A stretch of DNA of 5,229 nucleotides from Candidatus Spyradosoma merdigallinarum (GCA_018713755.1 DVOG01000141.1:1-5229); one strand, 5' to 3'; counted from the first letter of the stretch, positions 1 through 4,948 are shown. A program made the numbers and translations. Notes: generated from the sequence alone by a model not told the origin.

Positions 1-21
1 TCAGATGTGTATAAGAGACAG
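1..21. other. Nextera/Tn5 mosaic-end adapter at contig edge (artefact)
   Basis: Bases 3-21 read AGATGTGTATAAGAGACAG, the 19-bp Tn5 mosaic end used in Nextera libraries, and the preceding TC fits the last bases of the Read 1 adapter. This is synthetic sequence left on a contig end, not part of the genome. Read on the minus strand it appends the false residues LSLIHI and a false TGA stop to the gene that runs into it. Read on the plus strand it gives false protein starts such as MCIRDS and MYKRQ. Confidence 0.96.
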
Positions 22-456
22 CCCCTTGAGGTCGTCTTCGCTTTCGGCGCCCTTGGCGGAGGCTTCGATGTTTTTGAAGACGGCGCTGAGGGTTTCATTG
101 AGGTCGGCGTCGGATTTCGCGCCTTTGCGGACGTTTTCAAAAAGTTCGGAGGGAAGGATGAAAAAGCCTTTTTCCTTGACGGTGATTTCTCTCCCGGGTT
201 CGGCGTCCTCGTCGGAGAGCGCGGCGTAATCGAATTCGGGCGTTCCCGCGCGGCGTTCTTCGGCGTTGATGTAGGCGGCGAGGTTCTCGGAGATGAAGCG
301 GTAGAAGAGGATGCCGAGAACGTAGGCTTTGAAGTCCCATCCGTCCACGCTTCCGCGGAGGTCGTTGGCGATTTGCCAGATGGCGCGGTGGAGTTCGTTG
401 CGTTCCTGCGTGCCTTGGGCGATTGCGGAGTGAGTCGGGGAATTGCTTTGCTTCAT
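22..456 (-). CDS. hsdM: Type I restriction-modification methyltransferase subunit HsdM, N-terminal fragment
   Basis: This is the start of the modification subunit of a type I restriction-modification system, which with HsdS methylates adenine in a bipartite target and with HsdR also restricts DNA. The visible 145 residues match the helical N-terminal HsdM domain, most clearly the stretch ELHRAIWQIANDLRGSVDGW followed by DFKAYVLGILFYRFISENL, about residues 20-60. The SAM-binding and NPPF catalytic regions are not in the window, because the contig ends in adapter at base 21; the stop at 1-3 is not real. I chose the ATG at 456 because it places the conserved block about 20 residues from the start, as usual in the family, although it has no Shine-Dalgarno. 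A GTG at 585 with GAGGAG five to six bases upstream would add 43 residues. The nearby recombinase remnant fits known type I loci, where recombinases shuffle hsdS. Family assignment is confident; the start is not. Confidence 0.9.
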
Positions 457-552
457 CTTCGAGAGGGAATCTGCCGGAGGATTGAACATTTTTCCCCGCG
501 CTCCCGCAAGCGCGTTCCCGCGTGCGAAAAATCCGCGGGCGTTCTCGAGTTC

Positions 553-569
553 CGCAGGAAATTCCTGCG
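553..569. repeat. 17-bp palindrome in the hsdM/recombinase divergent region
   Basis: CGCAGGAA and TTCCTGCG flank a single A, a perfect inverted repeat with 8-bp arms. If hsdM starts at 456 the site lies about 100 bp upstream, where an operator could sit. If hsdM starts at the GTG at 585 it falls in the coding sequence and may be chance. No regulator is visible in the window. Confidence 0.3.
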
Positions 570-649
570 CGCGGTTTTCGTTCACGCGCGCTCCTCGGGC
601 AAGTCGTTTGCTCGACGTCTCGGAGGCGCTCCCGCGTCTGAACGCCGCG

Positions 650-655
650 TATAAT
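650..655 (+). promoter_or_regulatory. Perfect -10 box (TATAAT) immediately before the recombinase ATG
   Basis: A consensus TATAAT ends six bases before the ATG at 662 in otherwise GC-rich DNA. If used as a sigma-70 -10 element, transcription would start at about 661-663, giving a leaderless mRNA. I found no convincing -35 hexamer 16-18 bp upstream, so this rests on the -10 match and its position only. Confidence 0.4.
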
Positions 656-661
656 GCGGCG

Positions 662-889
662 ATGATTTACGGTTATCTTCGCGTCAGCACCGTCGGGCAG
701 ACGGTGGAAAACCAGCGTTTCGAAATCCGTCGCTTCTGCCGTTCCCGCGGCGTGCGCGTGCGTGAATGGATTGCGGAAACCGTCTGCGGGAACGCGAAAA
801 TCGAGGAGCGCGAGCTCGGACGCGCCCTCGCGAAAATGCGGCGCGGGGACGTGCTGATCGCGACGGAGCTTTCCCGCCTCCGGCGTTCA
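662..889 (+). pseudogene. Serine recombinase (Mpi/Hin-type invertase-resolvase), N-terminal remnant
   Basis: The ATG at 662 opens MIYGYLRVSTVGQTVENQRF, the typical start of small serine recombinases of the Mpi invertase group, which cut and rejoin DNA at short inverted sites. Ser9 in the RVST motif matches the catalytic serine. The distal ELSRLRRS block (residues 69-76) keeps the two arginines equivalent to Arg68 and Arg71 of gamma-delta resolvase, although the glycine usual between them is Arg74. Resemblance ends near base 889: the expected stretch of about 100 more residues (rest of the catalytic domain, long dimerisation helix, helix-turn-helix) is absent from every plus frame, and 48 bases later the opposing ffh gene ends. 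Formally the frame stays open to 2311, but that part is only the complement of ffh. I infer a gene truncated by deletion or rearrangement; a misassembly is possible. It lies divergently from hsdM. Confidence 0.75.
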
Positions 890-913
890 GTTTTCTTTTT
901 GCCGTCTTATAGC

Positions 914-939
914 GAGGCGCGTTCCCGCGACGCCGCCTC
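914..939 (-). terminator. Hairpin at the ffh stop codon, candidate terminator without U-tract
   Basis: GAGGCG at 914-919 pairs with CGCCTC at 934-939, and the stem continues with CGT/ACG after one bulged C, closing a 7-base loop (TCCCGCG). The hairpin begins inside the ffh stop codon on the minus strand. No T-run follows in that direction, so it would be a weak or Rho-assisted terminator, or only an mRNA 3'-end stabiliser. Its apical arm and loop contain one copy of the GTTCCCGC motif. Confidence 0.4.
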
Positions 940-2293
940 AGAAGGGGAATTTTCCGCCGGCGCCCATGCCGGGGAGTTTCCCGCCGAGGCCGCGCATCAG
1001 CGCCTTCATTTTGCCGCCTTTGAGCATTTTCATCATCTGGCGCATCTGCGAAAACTGCTTCAGCAGGGCGTTCACCTCGGAGACCTTCGTTCCCGAGCCC
1101 TTGGCGATGCGCGCCCGCCGCGACCCGTTCAGGATTTCCGGCCGCGCGCGCTCCTGCCGCGTCATCGACTGGATGATCGCTTCCGTGCGCTTCAGCTTGC
1201 GTTCCTCCTTGTCGCCGACCTGGATTCCGCTCATGCCGGGCATCATTTTCATGATGTTCCCGAGCGGCCCCATTTTTTTCATCTGCTGCAGCTGGGCGAG
1301 AAAATCCTCCAAGTCGAAATCCGCCTTCTTCATTTTTTCGGCGAGGCGCTCGGCTTCTTTTTTGTCGATGGTTTCCTGCGCTTTTTCGACGAGCGAAACG
1401 ACGTCGCCCATGCCGAGAATGCGTTGCGCCATGCGGTCCGGGTGGAACGGCGAAAAGTCTTCGAGCTTCTCGCCCGTGCCCATGAATTTGATCGGCACGC
1501 CGGTGATGGTTTTCATCGAAAGCGCCGCGCCGCCGCGCGCGTCCCCGTCGAGTTTCGTCAAAATGATGCCCGTGAGGTTCACGGCGTCGTTGAAGTGCTT
1601 CGCGACGCTGACGGCTTCCTGCCCGAGCGCGGCGTCGGCGACGAGCAGCACTTCGTCCGGGCGCACGCGTTCCCGCAGCTCCTTGATTTCCTCGATCAGC
1701 GTTTCGTCGATCTGCAGGCGTCCCGCCGTGTCGAAAATGACGAGATCCGCCGAGGCGTTGAGCGCCTCGCGCAGGAATTTTTCGCCGATGGCGGGAACGT
1801 CCTTGGAGTCGCGGTCGCAGTAAAACGGCGTTCCCGTCGCCGCGGCGAGCGTTTCGAGCTGGTCGATCGCGGCGGGGCGGTAAACGTCGCACGCGACGAG
1901 CGCCGGCCGGTAGTTCCCGTGCGCTTTCAGGTAGCGCGCGAGCTTGCCCGCCGAGGTCGTTTTCCCGCTCCCGTGCAGCCCGACGAGCATGATTTTCAGC
2001 GGCCGCGCCGGGGAAAACTGCGTCGCGTTTTCGCCGAGCAGCTTCACGAGCTCGTCGTGGATGATCTTCACCGCCATCTGCCCCGGCGCCACGCCCGCGA
2101 GCACTTCCTGACCGAGGCACTGCTCCTTGACGCGTTCGCAGAATTCGCGCGCCACGCGGAAATGCACGTCGGCGGAAAGCAGCGCCGTGCGCACGTCCGC
2201 GAGCGCTTCCGCGATGTTGGATTCCGAAATTTTTCCGAGCCCGCGCAGGTTGCGCAGGGCGTTCGTCATGCGGTCCGTGAGATTTTCGAACAT
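938..2293 (-). CDS. ffh: Signal recognition particle GTPase Ffh (SRP54)
   Basis: Ffh binds 4.5S/SRP RNA and the signal sequences of nascent membrane proteins, then docks with FtsY at the inner membrane. The 451-residue product has the usual length (E. coli Ffh is about 453). Order of parts: helical N domain, residues 1-95; P-loop GLHGSGKTT at 105-113; DVYRPAA at 136-142; DTAGR at 188-192; TKLDG at 246-250; GTGEKLEDF at 272-280. The methionine-rich M domain runs from about 325 to the end, with the RNA-binding RIAKGSGTKVSEVN at 395-408. The P-loop has His107 where Gln is common, and Ser114 where Thr is common. The ATG at 2293 gives the canonical N-terminus MFENLTDRM; no good Shine-Dalgarno precedes it (the nearest AGGAA is more than 20 bases away). 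It follows the DUF218 gene by 76 bp in the same direction, so co-transcription is possible. Identification is essentially certain. Confidence 0.98.
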   Translation of the reverse strand: MFENLTDRMTNALRNLRGLGKISESNIAEALADVRTALLSADVHFRVAREFCERVKEQCLGQEVLAGVAPGQMAVKIIHDELVKLLGENATQFSPARPLKIMLVGLHGSGKTTSAGKLARYLKAHGNYRPALVACDVYRPAAIDQLETLAAATGTPFYCDRDSKDVPAIGEKFLREALNASADLVIFDTAGRLQIDETLIEEIKELRERVRPDEVLLVADAALGQEAVSVAKHFNDAVNLTGIILTKLDGDARGGAALSMKTITGVPIKFMGTGEKLEDFSPFHPDRMAQRILGMGDVVSLVEKAQETIDKKEAERLAEKMKKADFDLEDFLAQLQQMKKMGPLGNIMKMMPGMSGIQVGDKEERKLKRTEAIIQSMTRQERARPEILNGSRRARIAKGSGTKVSEVNALLKQFSQMRQMMKMLKGGKMKALMRGLGGKLPGMGAGGKFPF

Positions 2294-2369
2294 GCGGAAA
2301 AATCTATTTGAAAGTTTCCTCGCTTAAAAGCTGAAAAATCGTCCGCGCGCGCCGCGGGAACACGCCGAC

Positions 2370-3002
2370 TCAGTCGACGATCAGATACTTCAGCCAGGCG
2401 AGATAGGAATAAAAAACGTCGACCGCGCCGCTGACGCCGAGCATCGCGCCGTTTTCGACCATCTCCGGGAAACGGATTTCGCGCGTCTGCGAGTAGACTT
2501 GGAACCGCATGTAGCCCGCTTCGCGGAAAAGCCGCGCGGCGCGCCGCTCCTGCAGGCGCGTGCTCGCGACGATAATTTTGCTTTCCGGCGTGATCCCGCA
2601 CGAGCGGATCGTGCGCGGGTGGTCGATGGTGCGGCGCGGCTTGTCGTCGACGCAGATTTTTTCCGGCGGAATTTTCGCTCCCGCCAGCACGTCGAGCGCC
2701 GCGCGCTCGTCCGCGCTGACGACGATGCGCCGCGCCTTGCCCGCGTTGAAAATTTTCACCGCGTCCGCCGCGCGCTGCGCGTCTCCGCCGAGAACGACGA
2801 CGGCGTCCGCGTCGTCCCAAAGCTCGTCGAACGGCGTCGAGCAAATCTGCATTTCCGTCAGCTTCCAGCCCAGCGGCGTATAGGCGACGAGTCCGAACAG
2901 GACAAAAAACGCGAGCGTTCCCGCGATGTAGAGCCCCGCGGCAATCCGGAGCGCTTTGCGAAGCCGCGCCCGAGCGGCGATTTTTTTCAGAACGGAAAAC
3001 AT
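2370..3002 (-). CDS. Membrane-anchored DUF218 (YdcF/SanA/ElyC-like) protein
   Basis: The 210-residue product has a positively charged N-terminus, one hydrophobic segment at about 20-41 ending in PLG, and then a soluble domain that should face the periplasm. That domain has the DUF218 pattern: DAVVVLGGD at 66-74, a helix with Arg77, GKARRIVVSADE at 88-99, IPPEKICVDDKPRRTIDH at 111-128, a KIIVAST strand at 142-148 followed by RRAARLFREAGY at 153-164. Family members SanA and ElyC are linked to envelope integrity and peptidoglycan or lipid-carrier steps, but no reaction is generally established. The histidine often found before the 'RA' helix is replaced (TRLQERRA), so this is a divergent member. 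I chose the ATG at 3002 because it puts the membrane segment near the N-terminus and has a weak GAAGAG eight bases upstream; longer frames would cross the promoter and terminator. Family fairly sure, function unknown. Confidence 0.8.
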   Translation of the reverse strand: MFSVLKKIAARARLRKALRIAAGLYIAGTLAFFVLFGLVAYTPLGWKLTEMQICSTPFDELWDDADAVVVLGGDAQRAADAVKIFNAGKARRIVVSADERAALDVLAGAKIPPEKICVDDKPRRTIDHPRTIRSCGITPESKIIVASTRLQERRAARLFREAGYMRFQVYSQTREIRFPEMVENGAMLGVSGAVDVFYSYLAWLKYLIVD

Positions 3003-3038
3003 GCGGTCGACTCTTCGAAATTCATGGTGAAAAAATGC

Positions 3039-3067
3039 ATTCTGCGGCGAAATGCCCGGCGTGCCAA
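3039..3067 (-). promoter_or_regulatory. Candidate sigma-70 promoter for the DUF218 gene
   Basis: On the minus strand TTGGCA (3067-3062) and CAGAAT (3044-3039) are separated by 17 bp, matching 5 of 6 and 4 of 6 consensus positions. Transcription would start near 3032, about 30 bases before the ATG at 3002. The position just after the tRNA terminator makes a promoter here necessary unless there is read-through. Mapped transcript ends would settle it. Confidence 0.45.
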
Positions 3068-3068
3068 T

Positions 3069-3116
3069 CCGTAAAAAATAAAAACGCTCCCGCGCGGCTT
3101 TGCCGCGGCGGGAACG
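3069..3116 (-). terminator. Intrinsic terminator after tRNA-Arg
   Basis: On the minus strand CGTTCCCGCCGCGGC pairs with GCCGCGCGGGAGCG around an AAA loop (stem 3085-3098 with 3102-3116, one bulge and one mismatch), followed by a T-rich tract (3084-3073, GTTTTTATTTTTTA). This is a classical Rho-independent terminator for the tRNA transcript. The two arms are an exact GTTCCCGC motif and its GCTCCCGC variant in inverted orientation. Confidence 0.88.
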
Positions 3117-3166
3117 GCGGAACATTTACCTCCGTTTGCCGTCCGTGTTTCCGTCTTTTCGCGAAG

Positions 3167-3241
3167 TGGCGCTCCCGCCGAGATTCGAACTCGGATCGCC
3201 GGCTTCGGAGGCCAGAATTCTATCCATTGAAATACGGGAGC
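3167..3241 (-). tRNA. tRNA-Arg (anticodon CCG), CCA encoded
   Basis: The complement folds into a full cloverleaf. The acceptor GCTCCCG (3241-3235) pairs with CGGGAGC (3177-3171). The D arm is TTTC/GAAT around AATGGATA. The anticodon stem CTGGC/GCCGG holds the loop CTCCGAA, giving anticodon CCG, which reads the CGG arginine codon. The variable region is 4 nt, and the T arm is CCGAG-TTCGAAT-CTCGG. The discriminator is G (3170), followed by a genomically encoded CCA (3169-3167). The D stem is weak, with a T-T mismatch at its outer pair. It appears to be a single-gene unit with its own promoter and terminator. Confidence 0.97.
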
Positions 3242-3254
3242 GGATGAACACGTA

Positions 3255-3283
3255 ATCAAATCCGTTCTTAGCGCGGGCGTCAA
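3255..3283 (-). promoter_or_regulatory. Candidate sigma-70 promoter of tRNA-Arg
   Basis: On the minus strand TTGACG (3283-3278, 5 of 6 consensus) and TTTGAT (3260-3255, 4 of 6) are exactly 17 bp apart. The -10 box ends 13 bases before the mature tRNA 5' end, leaving a short leader of about 6 bases for RNase P processing. Spacing and placement are what a tRNA promoter should show. Confidence 0.6.
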
Positions 3284-3290
3284 ATCCTTT

Positions 3291-3317
3291 CTCGGCGCGC
3301 GTTCTCCCGCCGCCGAG
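3291..3317 (-). terminator. Hairpin downstream of the lipoprotein gene, no U-tract
   Basis: CTCGGCG (3291-3297) and CGCCGAG (3311-3317) form a perfect 7-bp stem with a 13-base loop, starting 11 bases after the lipoprotein stop codon on the minus strand. AAAGG rather than a T-run follows, so termination by the intrinsic mechanism would be poor. It sits just before the tRNA promoter. Confidence 0.35.
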
Positions 3318-3327
3318 CTCCGGCGCG

Positions 3328-3906
3328 TCAGGGCTGCGCCGGATTCTTTTCCTGCGGGAACGCGCGGTCAAGCGCGAGGAGGAAATTCTCGATGTTCATT
3401 TTCATCGCGCGTTCCTTGGCGACGCGGAGCATCGCGCCTGGCAGCGCGTCCATGGCGGAAACCGTCGCGCCGCCGCTGAAAACGCCTTGGAAAACGTCGC
3501 GTCCGCTTCGGACGTCGCGCAGCTGGTAGAACGCCGTTTCCGTCACGGAAACCGTGCCGTCGCGTCCGAGGCGGACGTCTTCCTCGACGAGCGTCGCGTT
3601 CAGCTCATACGTTCCCGTCGGCGAAAGCATGCCGAAGCGCGCCAGCGACTGTTCCAGCGCGCCGCGCAGCCCGACGTTGCCGATGTTGGAATTCTGCCTC
3701 GGATCCGTTTTCTTGCCGCCGACGACGGAGCCCATGCGGACGCCCGCGTTCGCGAGCGTCGCGTTGTTCACGCCGATCGCGCCGGCGACCATGGAATACG
3801 AGCGGCAGGGCTCGGCGGGAACGCGCCGATTCGACGAGCAGCCGGAGACCGCCGCGAGCGCGATCGCCGCGGCGCAGAAGCAGGTGAGACGAGTGATTTT
3901 CATCAT
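3328..3906 (-). CDS. Predicted outer-membrane lipoprotein, unknown function
   Basis: The 192-residue product starts with a lipoprotein signal peptide: a short KITR basic region, a hydrophobic core rich in Ala, and a lipobox VSGC with the lipidated cysteine at residue 23 (22 if the second of the tandem ATGs is used). Serine at +2 predicts sorting to the outer membrane. The mature part has a short linker and then alternating strands and helices: LRGALEQSLARFGM, YELNATLVEEDVRLG, a SVTETAFYQLRDVRSG strand pair, and a closing helix AKERAMKMNIENFLLALDRA. This layout resembles small alpha/beta lipoproteins such as the YajG or LptE type, but I do not recognise a family. No Shine-Dalgarno precedes the start; the upstream bases are T-rich. 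It follows the barrel gene in the same direction, separated by a strong terminator hairpin, so its expression may be read-through from that gene. Confidence 0.82.
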   Translation of the reverse strand: MMKITRLTCFCAAAIALAAVSGCSSNRRVPAEPCRSYSMVAGAIGVNNATLANAGVRMGSVVGGKKTDPRQNSNIGNVGLRGALEQSLARFGMLSPTGTYELNATLVEEDVRLGRDGTVSVTETAFYQLRDVRSGRDVFQGVFSGGATVSAMDALPGAMLRVAKERAMKMNIENFLLALDRAFPQEKNPAQP

Positions 3907-3929
3907 TTCGAAAAAAAAGATTTTGAAGA

Positions 3930-3978
3930 AAAAAAGAGGCGGGAGCGCGGCGTTCCCGCAGGCGCGCCGCGCTCCCGC
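3930..3978 (-). terminator. Intrinsic terminator between the barrel and lipoprotein genes
   Basis: A perfect 14-bp stem (3939-3952 with 3965-3978, arms GCGGGAGCGCGGCG) closes a 12-base loop and is followed on the minus strand by CTCTTTTTTTCTT. The loop carries TTCCCGC of an exact motif copy and the outer arms are the GCTCCCGC variant. The stem begins 15 bases after the barrel stop codon. Its far end is only 32 bases before the lipoprotein ATG, which leaves little room for a separate promoter. Confidence 0.9.
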
Positions 3979-3992
3979 GTTTCGCCGCAGGC

Positions 3993-4757
3993 TCAGAACG
4001 TGTGTTTGTAGCCGATGGAGAAGCACACCCAGGACTGTTCCTCGATTTCGAGCGGCTGCGCCGTCGAAGCGCGGTAGCCGACGGTCGCCGTCAGTCCGGA
4101 ATGATCCGTGAACTTGATCGTGAATCCGACGTCGCCGCCGTAGAGAAGCCCGGCTTCCGTTTCGTCGTCCTTATAATTGTCCTTATAATAACGACCGTTG
4201 TGATAATACCGATAAGACAGGTCTGCGGACACGTAGAGCAGATTCAGTCCTACGCGCGGACCGAAGAAGAGCGAGAATCTTTCACCGGCATTGAGCGAAA
4301 GGTTCACGCCGGTTTCGAGATCGAAGGAGAGCATTTCAACTTCCGAACCCGAAAACAGACCTCCGTTGTAATCGACACTGCCGTAGCCGACGCTCGCGGC
4401 CAAAATCAGCTCCGCGGAAACAGGACCGCGCGCGGCGGAAAAATCATAGGCGTATTCGAACGTCAGGCCGCCGAGGTCGACTTCGGCGTCGCTATAGCGC
4501 GAGTCCAGCACTTTGTCCGGAGCCTCAAGCCCGAGCGCGTAAAACGCCTTCAGTGCGATCGCGTGCGTGCCCGAAGACTCTTCGACGGCTTCGGGATTGT
4601 ACGCGTAATCGTCGTTTCCGTAAGCGGCGTTCCCGGATTCGGGACGAGCCCACGGCCCGCGGGAGTCGTAGTCGGCGGCGCTTTGCGCGAACGCTCCCGC
4701 GGCGGGAATGAGCGCGAGTCCGGCGGCGGAGCAGAGGAATTTGCTGATGGTGTTCAT
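3993..4757 (-). CDS. Predicted outer-membrane beta-barrel protein, unknown function
   Basis: The 254-residue product has a Sec signal peptide (residues 1-24, cleavage predicted after AFA, before QSAADY). A Tyr/Gly/Asp-rich segment of about 40 residues follows, then a series of amphipathic strands with alternating hydrophobic residues: LGGLTFEYAYDF, VSAELILAASVGYG, LSFDLETGVNLSL, FSLFFGPRVGLNLLYVSADL, AGLLYGGDVGFTIKF, GLTATVGYRAS and WVCFSIGYKHTF. The C-terminal aromatic residue (Phe254) is the usual signal for the BAM assembly machinery. Its size suits a small OmpA/OmpW-like or OprF-like barrel of roughly 8 strands, but no family is recognised. Residues 191-198 (YKDN YKDD) come from a 12-bp tandem repeat in a Tyr-rich segment that looks like a surface loop and is AT-richer than the rest. 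The ATG at 4757 has no Shine-Dalgarno; an A11 tract lies just upstream. Confidence 0.85.
   Translation of the reverse strand: MNTISKFLCSAAGLALIPAAGAFAQSAADYDSRGPWARPESGNAAYGNDDYAYNPEAVEESSGTHAIALKAFYALGLEAPDKVLDSRYSDAEVDLGGLTFEYAYDFSAARGPVSAELILAASVGYGSVDYNGGLFSGSEVEMLSFDLETGVNLSLNAGERFSLFFGPRVGLNLLYVSADLSYRYYHNGRYYKDNYKDDETEAGLLYGGDVGFTIKFTDHSGLTATVGYRASTAQPLEIEEQSWVCFSIGYKHTF
4167..4190. repeat. 12-bp tandem repeat in the barrel gene
   Basis: GTCCTTATAAT followed by T or A occurs twice in tandem (4167-4178 and 4179-4190). On the minus strand it encodes YKDN then YKDD. The unit is a multiple of three, so gain or loss would change loop length without a frameshift. It is notably AT-rich in a GC-rich gene. 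Confidence 0.75.
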
Positions 4758-4761
4758 GATG

Positions 4762-4772
4762 TTTTTTTTTTT
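4762..4772. repeat. A11 homopolymer (minus strand) before the barrel start codon
   Basis: Eleven T residues on the plus strand (A11 in the mRNA sense) lie four bases upstream of the ATG at 4757, in the place of a Shine-Dalgarno. Such tracts can aid translation initiation as AU-rich enhancers, and can vary in length by slippage. Confidence 0.6.
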
Positions 4773-4826
4773 GAGTTTCGAGACGGCGTTTGAGTTCCCG
4801 GACGTTTTCCGAGGATTTTTTTCTCA

Positions 4827-4849
4827 TTTGCCTTCCTCATTTTGGCAAA
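4827..4849. promoter_or_regulatory. Inverted repeat TTTGCC-N11-GGCAAA, candidate operator
   Basis: Perfect 6-bp arms (4827-4832 and 4844-4849) lie in the divergent region between the barrel gene and the right-edge gene, next to an A9 run (4847-4855). The right arm overlaps TTGGCA, a possible -35 box for the plus-strand gene. Two direct copies of CTCATTT (4823-4829 and 4836-4842) lie 13 bp apart within it. No T-run in a suitable position follows, so it is not an intrinsic terminator. Confidence 0.3.
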
Positions 4850-4871
4850 AAAAAAGATAATCAAGTTGAAT
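4842..4871 (+). promoter_or_regulatory. Weak candidate promoter for the right-edge gene
   Basis: TTGGCA (4842-4847, 5 of 6) and TTGAAT (4866-4871, 4 of 6) are 18 bp apart, upstream of the ATG at 4949. The leader would be about 70 bases and would include one GCGGGAAC motif copy. Supported only by hexamer similarity. Confidence 0.25.
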
Positions 4872-4948
4872 TTTCGGGGCGGCGGATTTCCTGCGGCGGG
4901 AACGATAGGGCTTGAATTCCGGCGCGCGGCGGCGGAAAATGCCGCGCG

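Noticed and set aside
7..654. Plus-strand open frame opposite hsdM beginning MYKRQ
   Set aside because: Its start lies inside the Nextera adapter and the rest is the complement of a clear HsdM sequence.
242..1798. Possible CRISPR array from the recurrent GTTCCCGC
   Set aside because: The copies are only 8-9 bp, irregularly spaced, on both strands and inside unrelated genes; there are no 20-40 bp repeats with uniform spacers and no cas genes.
684..2120. A 478-codon minus-strand frame overlapping ffh
   Set aside because: It is an Arg/Gly/Ala-rich out-of-frame shadow of ffh with no family motif.
443..2311. A 622-codon open frame on the plus strand running through the whole of ffh
   Set aside because: It is codon-aligned with ffh on the opposite strand, where stops would need TTA, CTA or TCA codons in ffh, which are avoided at this GC content. 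Only the segment 662-889 resembles a protein family.
2987..3025. 12-residue leader-peptide-like frame (MNFEESTACFPF) overlapping the DUF218 start
   Set aside because: It has no ribosome binding site, no regulatory codon run and no attenuator structure; such a short frame is expected by chance.
3171..3178. GCTCCCGC variant in the tRNA gene as a meaningful motif copy
   Set aside because: Seven of its bases are the acceptor stem of tRNA-Arg, constrained by pairing, so the match may be coincidence.
4525..4827. 100-codon frame starting MRKKSSENVRELKRR upstream of the barrel gene
   Set aside because: The first 25 or so residues are charged and superficially plausible, but the rest is an Arg-rich shadow of the barrel gene and its signal peptide.
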